Positions 28,776 through 37,637 of a stretch of 37,773 nt of DNA are shown here, piece by piece (positions within the stretch are counted from its first letter, which is position 1; every line of letters begins with the position of its first letter). The notes under the pieces are model-generated. The model was not told the origin of the DNA. It saw only the letters and a program-made list of their open reading frames with translations, and did not search any database. Made by a program: the position numbers and the translations under genes. Source of the stretch: Chara braunii (Eukaryota > Streptophyta > Charophyceae > Charales > Characeae); NCBI GenBank assembly GCA_003427395.1, contig BFEA01000110.1:3203953-3241725 (forward strand). Reading direction: 5' to 3'.

Positions 28776-29009
28776 AAAGTGACCGCCTGGAGCTAACCCA
28801 CGGAGAATTTTTTTTTGTTTTTTTTTTTTTGGAGGGGGGGGAGAATCAAATGCTCCAGTCTATTCGTGGGGAGCAACACGTGCTGGGAACCGGGCCCAGC
28901 GTCCCATATAGATATTATAGAATTATACAAGTCATTTGAAAGACACCGACGTGGTGTACGAGAATCTCCAATGTAAAAAAAAAAAAAAAAAGGGAGTGAC
29001 CGCCTGGCG

Positions 29010-29079
29010 CTAACCATTTTTTTTTCCTTTTCTTGAGTGGAGCTTACCTCCACTCCACTGGAGAAAAGGAAATGGTTAG
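29010..29079. repeat. 70-base interrupted hairpin
   Basis: CTAACCATTT, then CCTTTTCT, then AGTGGAG on the left pair with CTCCACT, AGAAAAGG and AAATGGTTAG on the right, around a 5-base loop and two bulges. It could be processed as a small-RNA precursor or be a short foldback element. The phrase GTGACCGCCTGGMGCTAACC precedes it and also occurs at 28780. Confidence 0.75.
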
Positions 29080-29208
29080 TGAAAATCGTACAAGAGCACA
29101 AAAACATCGAAAGATTTGAAACCAATCCCGACAACTTCTCGACTTCTGAACTTCTCAATCCGCAGCACAGCGTCAAGAGGAACACCATGATGGTTGTGTT
29201 CGTAGATG

Positions 29209-29321
29209 GTACCGTGTTCACCCGAATGAAACGACTGGTAATTATCGCTGCACCTGGACCGAAAGTTGTGCTAAATGCAGCTATAATATGACCGGGCGTT
29301 CTATTCGGGTGAAGACGGTAG
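29209..29321. mobile_element. foldback MITE, copy G
   Basis: 113 bp. The left arm is decayed (TACCGTGTTCACCCGAATGA) and the right arm canonical (TTCGGGTGAAGACGGTAG). It has an extra AT in the right arm (CTATAATATGACC). Confidence 0.85.
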
Positions 29322-29451
29322 TCATGCTGCTCACCTGCTGGACAAATGTGAATCTCTCAACTGAAATGGTTCTGGATGCACTCCGTCGCGGTGGAAACCT
29401 GAGACCGCCGAGGCGTCTGATCCGCCGCCAGTAACGACATAATGAACAAAC

Positions 29452-29672
29452 GTTGCTGAGGGCCTGAGAGAGCAATTCTGGGTCCAGTTTGAGGCCATCC
29501 CTATTCGGGGGCAGAGCATCATAAAGGATAGAGACTGTAAGCAGAATATCCTGCAAACAGTTATCGACGAGGAGTCGACCATGGTCGTCCTGTCGACGAA
29601 GACCTCCCCAATCTGCTTCCGGTGCAAGGAAAGGGGACATCTTGTAACAGACCCAGAGTGTCCCTGCTCTTT
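29452..29672 (+). pseudogene. LINE ORF1 fragment with zinc knuckle
   Basis: An open stretch encodes VAEGLREQFWVQFEAIPIRG, further sequence with VIDEESTMVVLSTKT, then a Cys/His motif CFRCKERGHLVTDPEC (29614-29661) that resembles the zinc knuckle of plant LINE ORF1 or gag proteins, with two extra residues before the last Cys. It begins right after an in-frame TGA and is cut by a T-run at 29670. The protein would bind RNA in an intact element. Confidence 0.6.
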
Positions 29673-30584
29673 TTTTTTTTTTTTTTTTTTTTTGAGGAAA
29701 AGAAACTAAAACAAACCCTGATTTAAAAAAACAGAAGAAATTCTGAAAAAGCAAAGGGTGTTTGCACTGTTTAGTTCATCTCAAATGACCCGGAGTACGA
29801 CGGTTGGGTCTTTGATGACAACCTACCTCCTGAACCGGAGCGGAACTGAACGTACTCAGACAAAGAACCCTCGAGGGCCTCGACCAAAAAAGCGGATGTT
29901 TTTTCCCACAGATCTGACGGCAAATGGCATCGGATCAGAGCAAAGAGAGACATTGGTCACCGTGGATTTTTTTTATTTTTTTTTTTGCAGATTTAGGGTT
30001 ATCGACTCCAGGATAATTAAATAAAGGAGAGAAGAAGCAAGAAGACCTAGACTCAAAAGAAGAAGCAAGAAGACCTAGACTCAAAATCAGACACCAAGCG
30101 GCCTCAACGTTCCATCAAAACACAGACAAGCCTGCATTACTGTCCACAGCCAGACTGATCATCGAAGGGCATAGCAGGCAACAAAACACACAGACAAGGC
30201 TGCATTACTGTCCATAGCCAGACTGATCATCGAAGAGCACATTAGGAAGACCCTGATATATTAAAAAAAAGAAAAAAGAAAAAAAAGAAAGAAAAAGCAA
30301 AGGGTGTGTGGTTACGAGACCTCCAGAGACTCCTCACCCGGGAAAGAAGAGGGTGAAGCACAAGCAGGTAAGAAAAAGCGGAGAGCAGAACCAGCTCTAG
30401 CCACAGACCCTAATCAGGCAACAAACCCTCCTCAAGACAAAGTTATGGGTCCGGAAGACAAACCAGACTCAGGCACAGATGGGGACAGCAAGCCTGAGAA
30501 CCCGTGCAGCACTGCAATCTATGGAATGATTAGAGGCCCACCTCGAAAAAGCCAACTGATGAGAAAGAGAAGGAACTAAAAAAA

Positions 30585-30600
<16 letters not shown>
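29673..30600 (+). pseudogene. probable LINE ORF1 C-terminal remnants
   Basis: Hydrophilic fragments (QTKNPRGPRPKKR near 29855; KEEGEAQAGKKKRRAEP near 30350; a Pro/Asp/Lys-rich run to 30579) are typical of ORF1 tails but lie in different frames, interrupted by stops and poly-A/T. Two internal duplications occur: GAAGCAAGAAGACCTAGAC at 30033 and 30062, and a ~70-bp block with CTGCATTACTGTCCA at about 30115 and 30190. It is a decayed element. Confidence 0.4.
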
Positions 30601-30615
<15 letters not shown>

Positions 30616-30633
30616 GAAAGAAAGAGAAGGAAC

Positions 30634-30935
30634 TTGATAAGATACGTTGCCAGTACTATTGGTTTTCGTTTATGTGTATCCGGAACTCGACAAAAAAAAC
30701 ACTCTGCTCGTGAAATCAATGAAAGTGGGAAGCTGAAAGATCACTGTGGAAAAAGAAAGGCAGTGATCTTACGTTCTGTGCTTCGCACCATAACGCGACC
30801 TCTTGGAAGTGCCTATTGGAAACTGATACGAATTTGGATTTTAACGTGCTGGTGTTTTTTAACTGTAGGAATACTACTGGGAAGTTGGTGGGCTTGTCAT
30901 GAGCTAGGTTGGGGCGGTTGGTGGGGATCTAAGAA
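30634..30935 (+). pseudogene. mitochondrial ccmF fragment inserted in the nucleus
   Basis: About 100 codons stay open and read like plant mitochondrial CcmF, the cytochrome c maturation haem-lyase subunit. [14 protein letters not shown] is followed by [20 protein letters not shown] and [13 protein letters not shown], the first part of the WWD haem-handling motif. Expected continuation (FWDPVENAS) is missing: the frame runs into unrelated sequence from about 30936, where a group II intron appears to begin. The Cys in WWACHELG stands where Tyr is usual. It has neither start nor end of the gene and lies in intron 3, so it is a nuclear mitochondrial insertion and not a working gene. The upstream edge abuts an A/AAG-rich repeat, a common landing place. 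Confidence 0.75.
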
Positions 30936-31160
30936 AGTGTCTGATAATAAGGCTATACTCAACATCGCCCACTTCGTGGAGAAAGGGGCCTATATCCAGA
31001 AATATCTATCTATCCTAATCGTAAGTTGAGTTGGAGAGCCGTATGATAGGTGACTATCTCATACGGTTCGGAGAGGACTCGAATCAGAGTGGCCAGCATG
31101 AAGCAATTTTTGGAGCAGACCTGCAAACTGGGATCATTATTCCAAGGGCATGGTCGCAGG
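30936..31160 (+). other. group II intron remnant following the ccmF fragment
   Basis: The block at 31036-31069 starts GAGCCGTATG and ends CATACGGTTC. It is 34 bases long, with a perfect stem, inner TAG/CTA-type pairing and the AGC near its start, which matches group II intron domain V, the catalytic core. It sits about 100 bp after the ccmF coding break, so an intron interrupting ccmF is likely. Most of domains I-IV is missing, and no second ccmF exon follows, so splicing is not possible here. The exact 5' boundary is unclear; GTGGGGATC at 30932 is one candidate. Confidence 0.65.
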
Positions 31161-31164
31161 CATA

Positions 31165-31285
31165 CTACCGTCTTCAACCCGGTAGAGCGACCCGGTCATT
31201 ATAGCTGCATTTGGCACAATTTCAGTCCAGATGCAGCGATAATTAGTATTAATTACGGGGCGTTTTATTCGGGTGAAGACCGTAG
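31165..31285. mobile_element. foldback MITE, copy H
   Basis: 121 bp. It begins CTACCGTCTTCAACCCGG and ends TTCGGGTGAAGACCGTAG, with an insertion (TTAGTATTAATTAC) in the right arm. It lies immediately downstream of the mitochondrial insertion. GCAT occurs next to both ends and may be coincidence. Confidence 0.8.
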
Positions 31286-32419
31286 CATCGTCCAATCCAT
31301 TCAAAATTGTCAGGCAGAAAAGCGAGCTATCTGAGTTCAGTGGGTTCAGATATTTCGAGAAAAAAGACACAGAGAATCCTCTGCAATCAGACTTGCTTTC
31401 ATTCACACTTTACATGCATGCAAACAGTAGCGCAGCAAACTGGCGACATGCGCCCACTCAAAACTCAGAGATATGGCAACCCAGATACGAGTTCACTTCC
31501 AATGGCTATGGCGATATAGCGCCCATACAACTCTCTGTTCGCATACAGTGGATCACCCTGGATATCCCACACGCGTCTTCTCTGAACACTCACACACACA
31601 CACACTGAGCACTAACTACAGCTATGGCGGCTATGGCCGCCTCTACCCTATCGCTATGGCTAAACTCCGACTCTCTGCCCACTTCGTCTTCGGGCGTCAC
31701 TGCAGACCTCCTTGCACAAGTCGCTGTGGCAGCGCTTCCGCATGGCTCACACAGGAATGAATGAATGGCTGGGCACTGCCTCTTGATTTATACTTCTGCA
31801 GCTCGTTGGTCTTCCCCTTTCCATCGGCCCATGGTGCACACAGTCCCTCACGGTACTTGCTGGACTGGACTGGGACTGACTGAACTGCACCGCTGATTGC
31901 TTGGAGACTCACTGCTAACCTACTGGGGTCGTACTGCAATCGTACTGCAGTTAGTCTACCACTTGGCTCACCACTTGCCCACTTGCCCACTTGCCGACCT
32001 TCTAGAAGACTACAGCTAAGACTTNTAGACTTCACTAAGACTACTATTCGACAGACCTACAGATCGAACCCCTACAACCTACGGACCTATGACAGCCTAC
32101 CAGTTGCTTACGAGTACACAGGTCACGGGTTCAACCCTCGGGGTCTACACAGCTACTGTACACGGTAGGGTAAGGACTAGGGACCGAGCCCTGGGATCTG
32201 CATCTGCTACTGCAAAAAGGGAAAACCGTTTCACTCCGGGGTGGGACATCCTTCCTGAGGGAAGTAATCAATGCCGTCCACTTGGGCCTCTCGACCATAA
32301 TGGGGAGGAGTGTTGGGTGCGTAGTACCGCGTACGTAATGTTTTTTCTTTTGACTTGCCGGTGGAATAGGAACTGGACTGATGCTTGGAAAAAAAATAAA
32401 AAATAAAAAAATTAAAAAT
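31286..32419. other. no gene recognised
   Basis: Mixed sequence with a (CA)n run (31590-31606), short CTATGGC and ACTTGCCC repeats and one N at 32026. A B-box-like GGGTTCAACCC near 32120 lacks a convincing A box. Short frames show no domain. Confidence 0.45.
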
Positions 32420-32886
32420 GGATAATTATTAATTTCAAATTTGCAAAAAAATACCCCCATAAGTTGAGATATATGTCAAAATGCCCCTAAAAGATGTGGG
32501 TAGAGCGGAATACCCCTCTGACAAAAAAAATAGTTTGTGAAATGCCCCTAGCACCGGTTGGACCCCCATCTTTGCAATATACCCCTACCGGGTACCATCC
32601 AACTTTGCAAAATCCCCCAGTACTCGCTGGACTCCCATCTTTGAAATATACCCCTACCGGGTACCGTCCAACTTTGCAAAATGCCCCAGTACTTGCCAAC
32701 TTTTCCCAGGCGCTATTGCAAAAGGCCAAGGCCCAAACAGGGAGGTCCAGATTGCGAAGTTGTACACCCGCCTGACAGGGGCACAAGACAAAGATTTCGG
32801 CCCAAAAGGGCATTCCGCTCTACCCACATCTTTCAGGGGCATTTTGGCATATATCTCAACTTATGGGGGTATTTTGCAAATTATCC
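32420..32886. mobile_element. TIR element with ~80-bp inverted ends
   Basis: The left end starts GGATAATTATT and continues through ACCCCCATAAGTTGAGATAT and AAGATGTGGGTAGAGCGGAA (to about 32512). The right end (about 32807-32886) is its inverse, with only a 13-bp indel and a few changes. Inside, a ~68-bp block with ATACCCCTACCGGGTACC is present twice (about 32568 and 32635). No transposase frame is present, so it is a MITE-like or foldback element. Confidence 0.8.
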
Positions 32887-33330
32887 CCCCCCCAAAAAAA
32901 GGAACTGGACTGTGTTCCCCAGAATGGACATGGAGCCGGAAACTCAACACGCGATTTTTTCTGCACATTTCCTCAAACACGTCCAGATGCAGGCATTGAG
33001 GAAACTCAATGCTGCTAATGGGACTTGACTCCTGGTATTGTAATTGTTACATTGCATTGTTCTCCTCCGTTTCTCCTCTTTTTCTCTTCCGTTTTTCCTC
33101 CTTTTCGCCGCCTTTTCTTCTCCTTTTCTTCCCCACATGAAACGGGCCTTCTCGCTGCAACGCAACGGTGATTGAATTTTGGACACATGAAATAAAATTA
33201 GAATTGTTAAAAAATATATAGATCATAATTGTTGATAAAATGTATTAAAAAGTTAATAAACTTTAAAAACTAATAAAAAGTTATTAAAAACATATTTGTT
33301 GTTTTTCTGGGTTGTGAATTTGGTCATTAG
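32887..33330. other. intron sequence before exon 4, nothing recognised
   Basis: A C/T-rich patch (33060-33135) and an AT-rich stretch with repeated TTAAAAA/TTAATAAA phrases (33185-33295) precede the acceptor. The AT-rich block is what one expects near a plant 3' splice site. Confidence 0.6.
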
Positions 33331-33477
33331 GTGGATGACATGTATACTGATCGGAAGGTTGCCGTCAAAGTTATGGAAAAGTATGGCATGTTGGCGGAGG
33401 CCGTTGACGCGGGTGCACTTGTGCTCAAGAGGCTGAGCCCTCCGCACGATGTCGACTTTGTCGTGATGGACCTCAAG
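33331..33477 (+). CDS. hybrid histidine kinase, exon D (second receiver, first half)
   Basis: These 49 codons continue strand 1 of a canonical receiver domain: VDDMYTDRKVAVKVMEKYGM supplies the Asp pair for Mg2+, ALVLKRLSPPHDVDFVVMDLK reaches the phospho-acceptor Asp in VMD, and the donor AAG|gtgaga follows. In the family the next codons would read MP.MDG; they are not found in the rest of the window, so that exon lies further downstream. PPH..D before the acceptor strand is typical of CRE1/AHK true receivers. Function: it takes phosphate from the kinase His and passes it to HPt proteins. All acidic residues expected in this half are present, in contrast with the degenerate first receiver in the previous exon. 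Confidence 0.88.
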
Positions 33478-33785
33478 GTGAGACTATGAAATCAAATTCC
33501 CCCTCATATCATACACCCAACCCCTCCTCCCTCCTTCCCTCCCCGCGCCTCCCGTCTCACACAGTCAACGGCCTTCAACAGGTATACCCATGCAAAAACA
33601 TGAGCAGAGTCTGGTTGAAGTTGACCGCCCCGGCGCGGAAAGCCCTCTGACGGATATCCTCCCTGGGTCATAAGCCCCGACACCTCTACAACCCTTTTTG
33701 AAAAAAAAAAGAAGTTGCCCCGGATACTGGTAGGGTGATGGTCCTGAGTACCGGTCACACTGAGGGAGGGTGTACTCACACTACC
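33478..33785. other. start of the following intron, no gene
   Basis: Begins with donor GTGAGA after exon 4. C/T-rich sequence, no coding signal. Confidence 0.6.
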
Positions 33786-34138
33786 GGTAGCAGTATCTCA
33801 AATGTATCTGACCACGGCCCTACCCGGATGTATCTCGCCGGATTTCTGTCCAAAATATGTAAAAAAGTTGTAGCGTGAGTATGCCCTGAGGTAGGACAGT
33901 AGGGATAGGGGGTGCGCTGGGAGTATGAACGTGGGGAAGGGTAGGGAAGATGGCCTGGTAGCAGTATCTCAAATGCATCTGACCACGGCCCTACCCGGAT
34001 GTATCTGGCCGGAATTTCGTCCAAAATATGTAAAAAACTTTTAAAAAGTTGTGTTGTGAGTATGCCCTGAGGTAGGATAGTAGTGATAAGGGGTGTGCTG
34101 GGATTATGAACGTGGGGAAGCGTAGGGAAGGTGGCCTA
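33786..34138. repeat. 171-bp tandem duplication
   Basis: A unit starting GGTAGCAGTATCTCAAATG and including GACCACGGCCCTACCCGG and GAGTATGCCCTGAGGTAGGA occurs at 33786-33956 and 33957-34138 with about 10 percent difference and an insertion (CTTTTAAAAAG) in the second. The minus-strand frames here repeat the same peptide and are not genes. Confidence 0.9.
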
Positions 34139-35984
34139 TCCTGTACGGACAACCATCGGCTGCCACTGCCAGCTATCACCGTGGGGCTAGTCCTTGGCCT
34201 CCTCTACAACACCCAGGATACTGAAGGATATTGAAAAAAAAAAAAAAAAAGGAGAAACATGCTTTCTTTCGAGAAAACAACCTAACATCTCTAAAATCTG
34301 TATCGGCCTAAGCTCAATGCCCAGCCGGGGATGCAGCCAAGCCGATCGCAAGGTTGCATCAACTACCATCTATCCATCTATCTGTATATCAGACTCTTTT
34401 ATGTCGAAAAAGACCATTGAATCTCCTCTGGCCCCGTGCTGCAGCAGGACAATGTGCCAACACTCTCCGACCTTCTCATTTGCACAGCGACAAACACTGT
34501 TACACTCGGCTGTAGCCGCCATCGGCTCTGTCACAATCACCACGATGACATGGTTTCTGCGTCCATATGTGTAGAGGACTGTCCGTCCGTTCCTGACGGC
34601 AGGGACCTGTCCGCATTCAGACACTGTGTGTCCATTTTGCGGCCATGGCCATTATACAGAGTTGTTACGCGGGGATCCCCAGGGCATGAGCTGCGGTTGT
34701 TGATCTTTCCCCGGAACCCTGCACGGAAACCCCCATCCCCGGGCCCCTGGGGTTGCAAATTTCAGCTTTATTTTTTTTCGCTTGCCCCCACTCCCCATGA
34801 GGAATAACGCGGGGAACCACTTTTCGTTTTTTTGAAACCGGGACTCCGCGGGGCCAGAAAAAATTCCCAACCGACTCTGCCCCTGCGGACCCTGAGTAGG
34901 ATAGGCTGGGCGCTGGGCACCAGACATTAAGTGCGACATTTTTGGATACAGGGAGTGGCGACATTGACACCTGAGTTCATTGTATTGCTCTTATTTGGAC
35001 GGTATCTTGGTGCATTGCACTCTCTGCTTGGTTCATGACTATCTGAGCTACTTCGTGATTTTTGCAACTTGGATTTCTGTCTATTGCTCCCGCTCATATT
35101 CCTTGCAAAACGAAAAAAAAAAATTAAAAAAATAGTGGGGGGTGCACAACGACTGGTGTGCCATAAAAAGCCACAAGACAAAATTTCCCCCAGTTTATCT
35201 AGCCTATCTACGTTCTCGCAACTGGATCACTCTGAAGTCGTAGACCAATGTAAGTGACCTCAACACCAATGCCAACCACCTCATACACCAGGTATGTTCT
35301 CTCTCCTCCCCTTATCACCCCTTGGATCCCCTCTTCATGCGCCTTCTACCCGACGACCACGATCGCCATCACCTGCATGGCGCCCCTGCAGCCCGGCTAT
35401 GGCTGCTGTGCGCCCGCTGCCTCGCAGCGCCCCTCTCACCTCAGCGCCCGTGCGCGTGCCCGACCCGCAGCGCCCATGCAGACACTAGCACAGCAACGCA
35501 CCAGGGTGTCAGCATTGCCTGCCAGCGCCAGAAAGCCTCTCCCAGGAGCTCACACTTTCCTTTATGGAAAGTGGGTCGCTGCTGGCTGTCCTGCCCAGGC
35601 CTGTGGGGGGGCCAGTAGCTTCAGTTGGGCCCCAAGTGTCTGCGCCCAGGCCCAGTTTCCGAAGCTGGTCTGGGCCTCGTGCAGTCAGGCACGTCCAGGC
35701 AGCTACCCAGCCTCCAAGTGTTTGCAGCATTCTCATTGGCGCGCAGCACATGTGTGACAACAATGCTGCTTCCTCATTGGCCCGTAACCAGTCCGTGATG
35801 TGTCGGCCTCACACAGCGTGTGCCCAGGGCGCAACCGCCTGAGCCCTGGGCTCAACTGTACAGCGCAGCCCCTTGCTTCTGGAAAGAGCCTGGAGGCTCA
35901 CGTTGTTCTGTAACCAACTGGCGTGCTGCAACTGTCTGAGTACCCACATATGGAAACATTGTCGACAACAGGTCTTGCGTGGAT
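34139..35984. other. no gene recognised
   Basis: Contains an A-run (34234-34251), short frames on both strands of similar length (34370-34624 minus, 34194-34807 plus) with no domain, a CCCCGGGCCCCTGGGG palindrome near 34738, and a GC-rich block (35330-35870) whose 167-codon frame (35254-35757) has the biased Pro/Ala/Ser/Cys content of translated GC-rich DNA. The phrase CTCATTGGC occurs at 35733 and 35774. Confidence 0.45.
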
Positions 35985-36320
35985 ATGCAGGCCCGCCTTC
36001 ACTTAGGGCAGGGATGAGGCTTGCTGGGGGCCACAGCCCAGAACACTTGTATGTCTGATAAGGGCTCCGTGAGGGTCATTCCTGGCAGTTTTTTGTTTGT
36101 TTTGGTGTGGGGGTGGGTCCGGAGCCAGGGCTGGGGGTGCCCACCACCGGACCTCTAGAACCCCTACTGTGATGTGCCCAACAATCACCTATACCCCATC
36201 TCCCCCATGCACACTGCTTTAACCCATTGTTTATACCACTTCCAGTTTTCATCTGCTAATTCAAAGGTAACACAAAGCTAAAAACCTATAACAAACCTAC
36301 AACACCACAAAGTTATGAAC

Positions 36321-37110
36321 CTACAAAACTACCCACACTGTCTGTACTGCCTGTTCTACCTGTACTACGTGTACTGCCTGTACTAAGGAAAGAGAGAAAA
36401 TAAAAAAATCAAATTGTAGCAATGCAGTCAAAGAAAGAAGGATGAAAATATCAACTCTACTCTGGCGGTTGTTGTTGCCGTTCCTGGACTCAAATCCTTG
36501 CCAATGTTGTAGAAATTTTCGCAAAGGTTTCGACACATATCCCTTGTTCTGCACTTTCATGGACCATTCTGTGGCAATCATCTGTTTGATGGAGAATTTT
36601 ACTTCCGCACGAATCATAGGCGAAGTCAGTCTTTCACCCCTCCTAACTGCAGAATTCTGCAATGTCCACAAAGTCCAAAGGATAGCTCCTCTCAGGCTTT
36701 CCTCAGGGCATGTCAGGGGACTGTTCCTATTTTGCCTTCTAGCCACAGCCCCAAGCAACACATACGCATCTCCCCATCTAGTATTATGATGAGGGATCGG
36801 TGCTGTTCCTGATCTCCGCCAATCCCACAGTTGCGTAGAGAGTTCACAATGTAAAACATGTGTTGCAGATCCTCTATCCTCATCCCAGAGCACAGGAGGA
36901 AGAGTGGGGTGGCCTTAACTGTTCGTCTTGCACGTCATTGCTCTGTGGGAACGGCCAGGTGGGCCATCAACCAAAGGAAACTTGCCTGCTTAACCACAGG
37001 CACATCCATTAGCAATGTCCAGTATCCCGAAAAAACTTTGCGAGAGCCTAGGGAGACAATCCTGAATCCAACCTGTAGACATCCATCTTTTAGCCACTAC
37101 CCAATTCACA
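36321..37110 (-). pseudogene. LINE reverse transcriptase C-terminal remnant (zf-RVT region)
   Basis: Minus-strand reading right to left: FLWLMAHLAVPTEQ, a stop, RARRTVKAT, a frame change, then LWDEDRGSATHVLHCELSTQLWDW and a long open tail ending about 36321. The order W....H.A.PT......C..ED..ATHVL.C......WDW fits the zinc-binding domain that follows LINE reverse transcriptases. Frameshifts and a stop separate the parts. The 190-codon frame at 36893-36321 is its last piece; its last third (VQAVHVVQVEQAVQTVWVV) translates a CTGTACTGC-type minisatellite (36340-36385). Confidence 0.5.
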
Positions 37111-37136
37111 TCCACCGTCTGGTGGGTGAGGCAATA

Positions 37137-37425
37137 TCGCAGCAGCTGAATTTTGGGCATATATGAGCTTTCTTTTTTTTTCCTTTTTTTCTTTTTTTCT
37201 TTTTTTCTTTTTGGCATATATGAGCTTTCAACTATCGCAGCAGCTGAATTTTGGGCATATACGAGCTTTCTTTTTTTTTCTTCTCTTTTTTTTTTTTTTT
37301 GCATATATGAGTTTTCAACTATCGCAGCAGCTGAATTTTGGGCATATATGAGCTTTCTTTTTTTCTCCTTTTTTTTTTTGGCATATATGAGCTTTCAAGT
37401 TTCAACTATCGCAGCAGCGGAATTT
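37137..37425. repeat. ~103-bp tandem array with T-runs
   Basis: ATCGCAGCAGCTGAATTTTGG, GCATATATGAGCTTTC, a T-rich spacer and a second GCATATATGAGCTTTC are repeated about three times (starts near 37137, 37235, 37320), with a last partial unit at 37407. Spacer length varies through the T-runs. Frames here translate the repeat. Confidence 0.9.
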
Positions 37426-37524
37426 TGAGGATCCGCTGCGCGTCCTCAGATGGAGGTCCTGCGCAATTAAGTTTTCAAAAAAAAAAAAAAAAAGTATGGT
37501 AAGGACTTGTGGAGGATGGCGCCA

Positions 37525-37637
37525 CGACCGTCTTCACGCGAACAGAACGCCCCGGTCATTATCACTGTATCTAGACTGGAAGTTCCGCCTAATTCAGTTA
37601 TAACGATCGGGGCATTCTATTAGGGTGAAGATCGTAG
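37525..37637. mobile_element. foldback MITE, copy I
   Basis: 113 bp. It begins CGACCGTCTTCACGCGAACA and ends TTAGGGTGAAGATCGTAG. Both arms are more diverged than in copies A and D. It is the most downstream copy in the window. Confidence 0.8.

Larger units (their letters stand above)
21845..28905. repeat. dispersed ~50-bp repeat GGGGAGCAACACCTGCTGG (multiple copies)
   Basis: The core CTATTGGTGGGGAGCARCAC, then CTGCTGG, then AACCGGGTCCAGCGTCCC occurs on + at 16389-16435 (outside this span), 22741-22765 (partial), 23329-23379, 24911-24940 (interrupted by an A-run), 25676-25730 and 28846-28905, and on minus at 21845-21880 and 23540-23600. Copies lie next to A- or T-runs, which suggests the retained ends of a retroposon family. 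The copies are diverged by about 10-25 percent by eye. Confidence 0.65.
28134..33330 (+). other. intron 3 of the histidine kinase gene (5,197 bp)
   Basis: It runs from GTGAGT to the acceptor tggtcattag, joining GTG and GTG in phase 0 so that MRVLV continues as VDDMYTD. It contains a C-rich repeat, foldback structures, LINE ORF1 remnants, a mitochondrial ccmF insertion, two MITEs and a TIR element. It splits the second receiver immediately before its Asp pair. Confidence 0.85.

Noticed and set aside
32090-32140. Possible tRNA or SINE from a B-box-like GGGTTCAACCC
   Set aside because: No A box at the right distance and no cloverleaf.
35254-35757. 167-codon frame in GC-rich DNA
   Set aside because: Composition (Pro, Ala, Ser, Cys) fits translated GC-rich non-coding DNA. 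Three overlapping frames are open as well.
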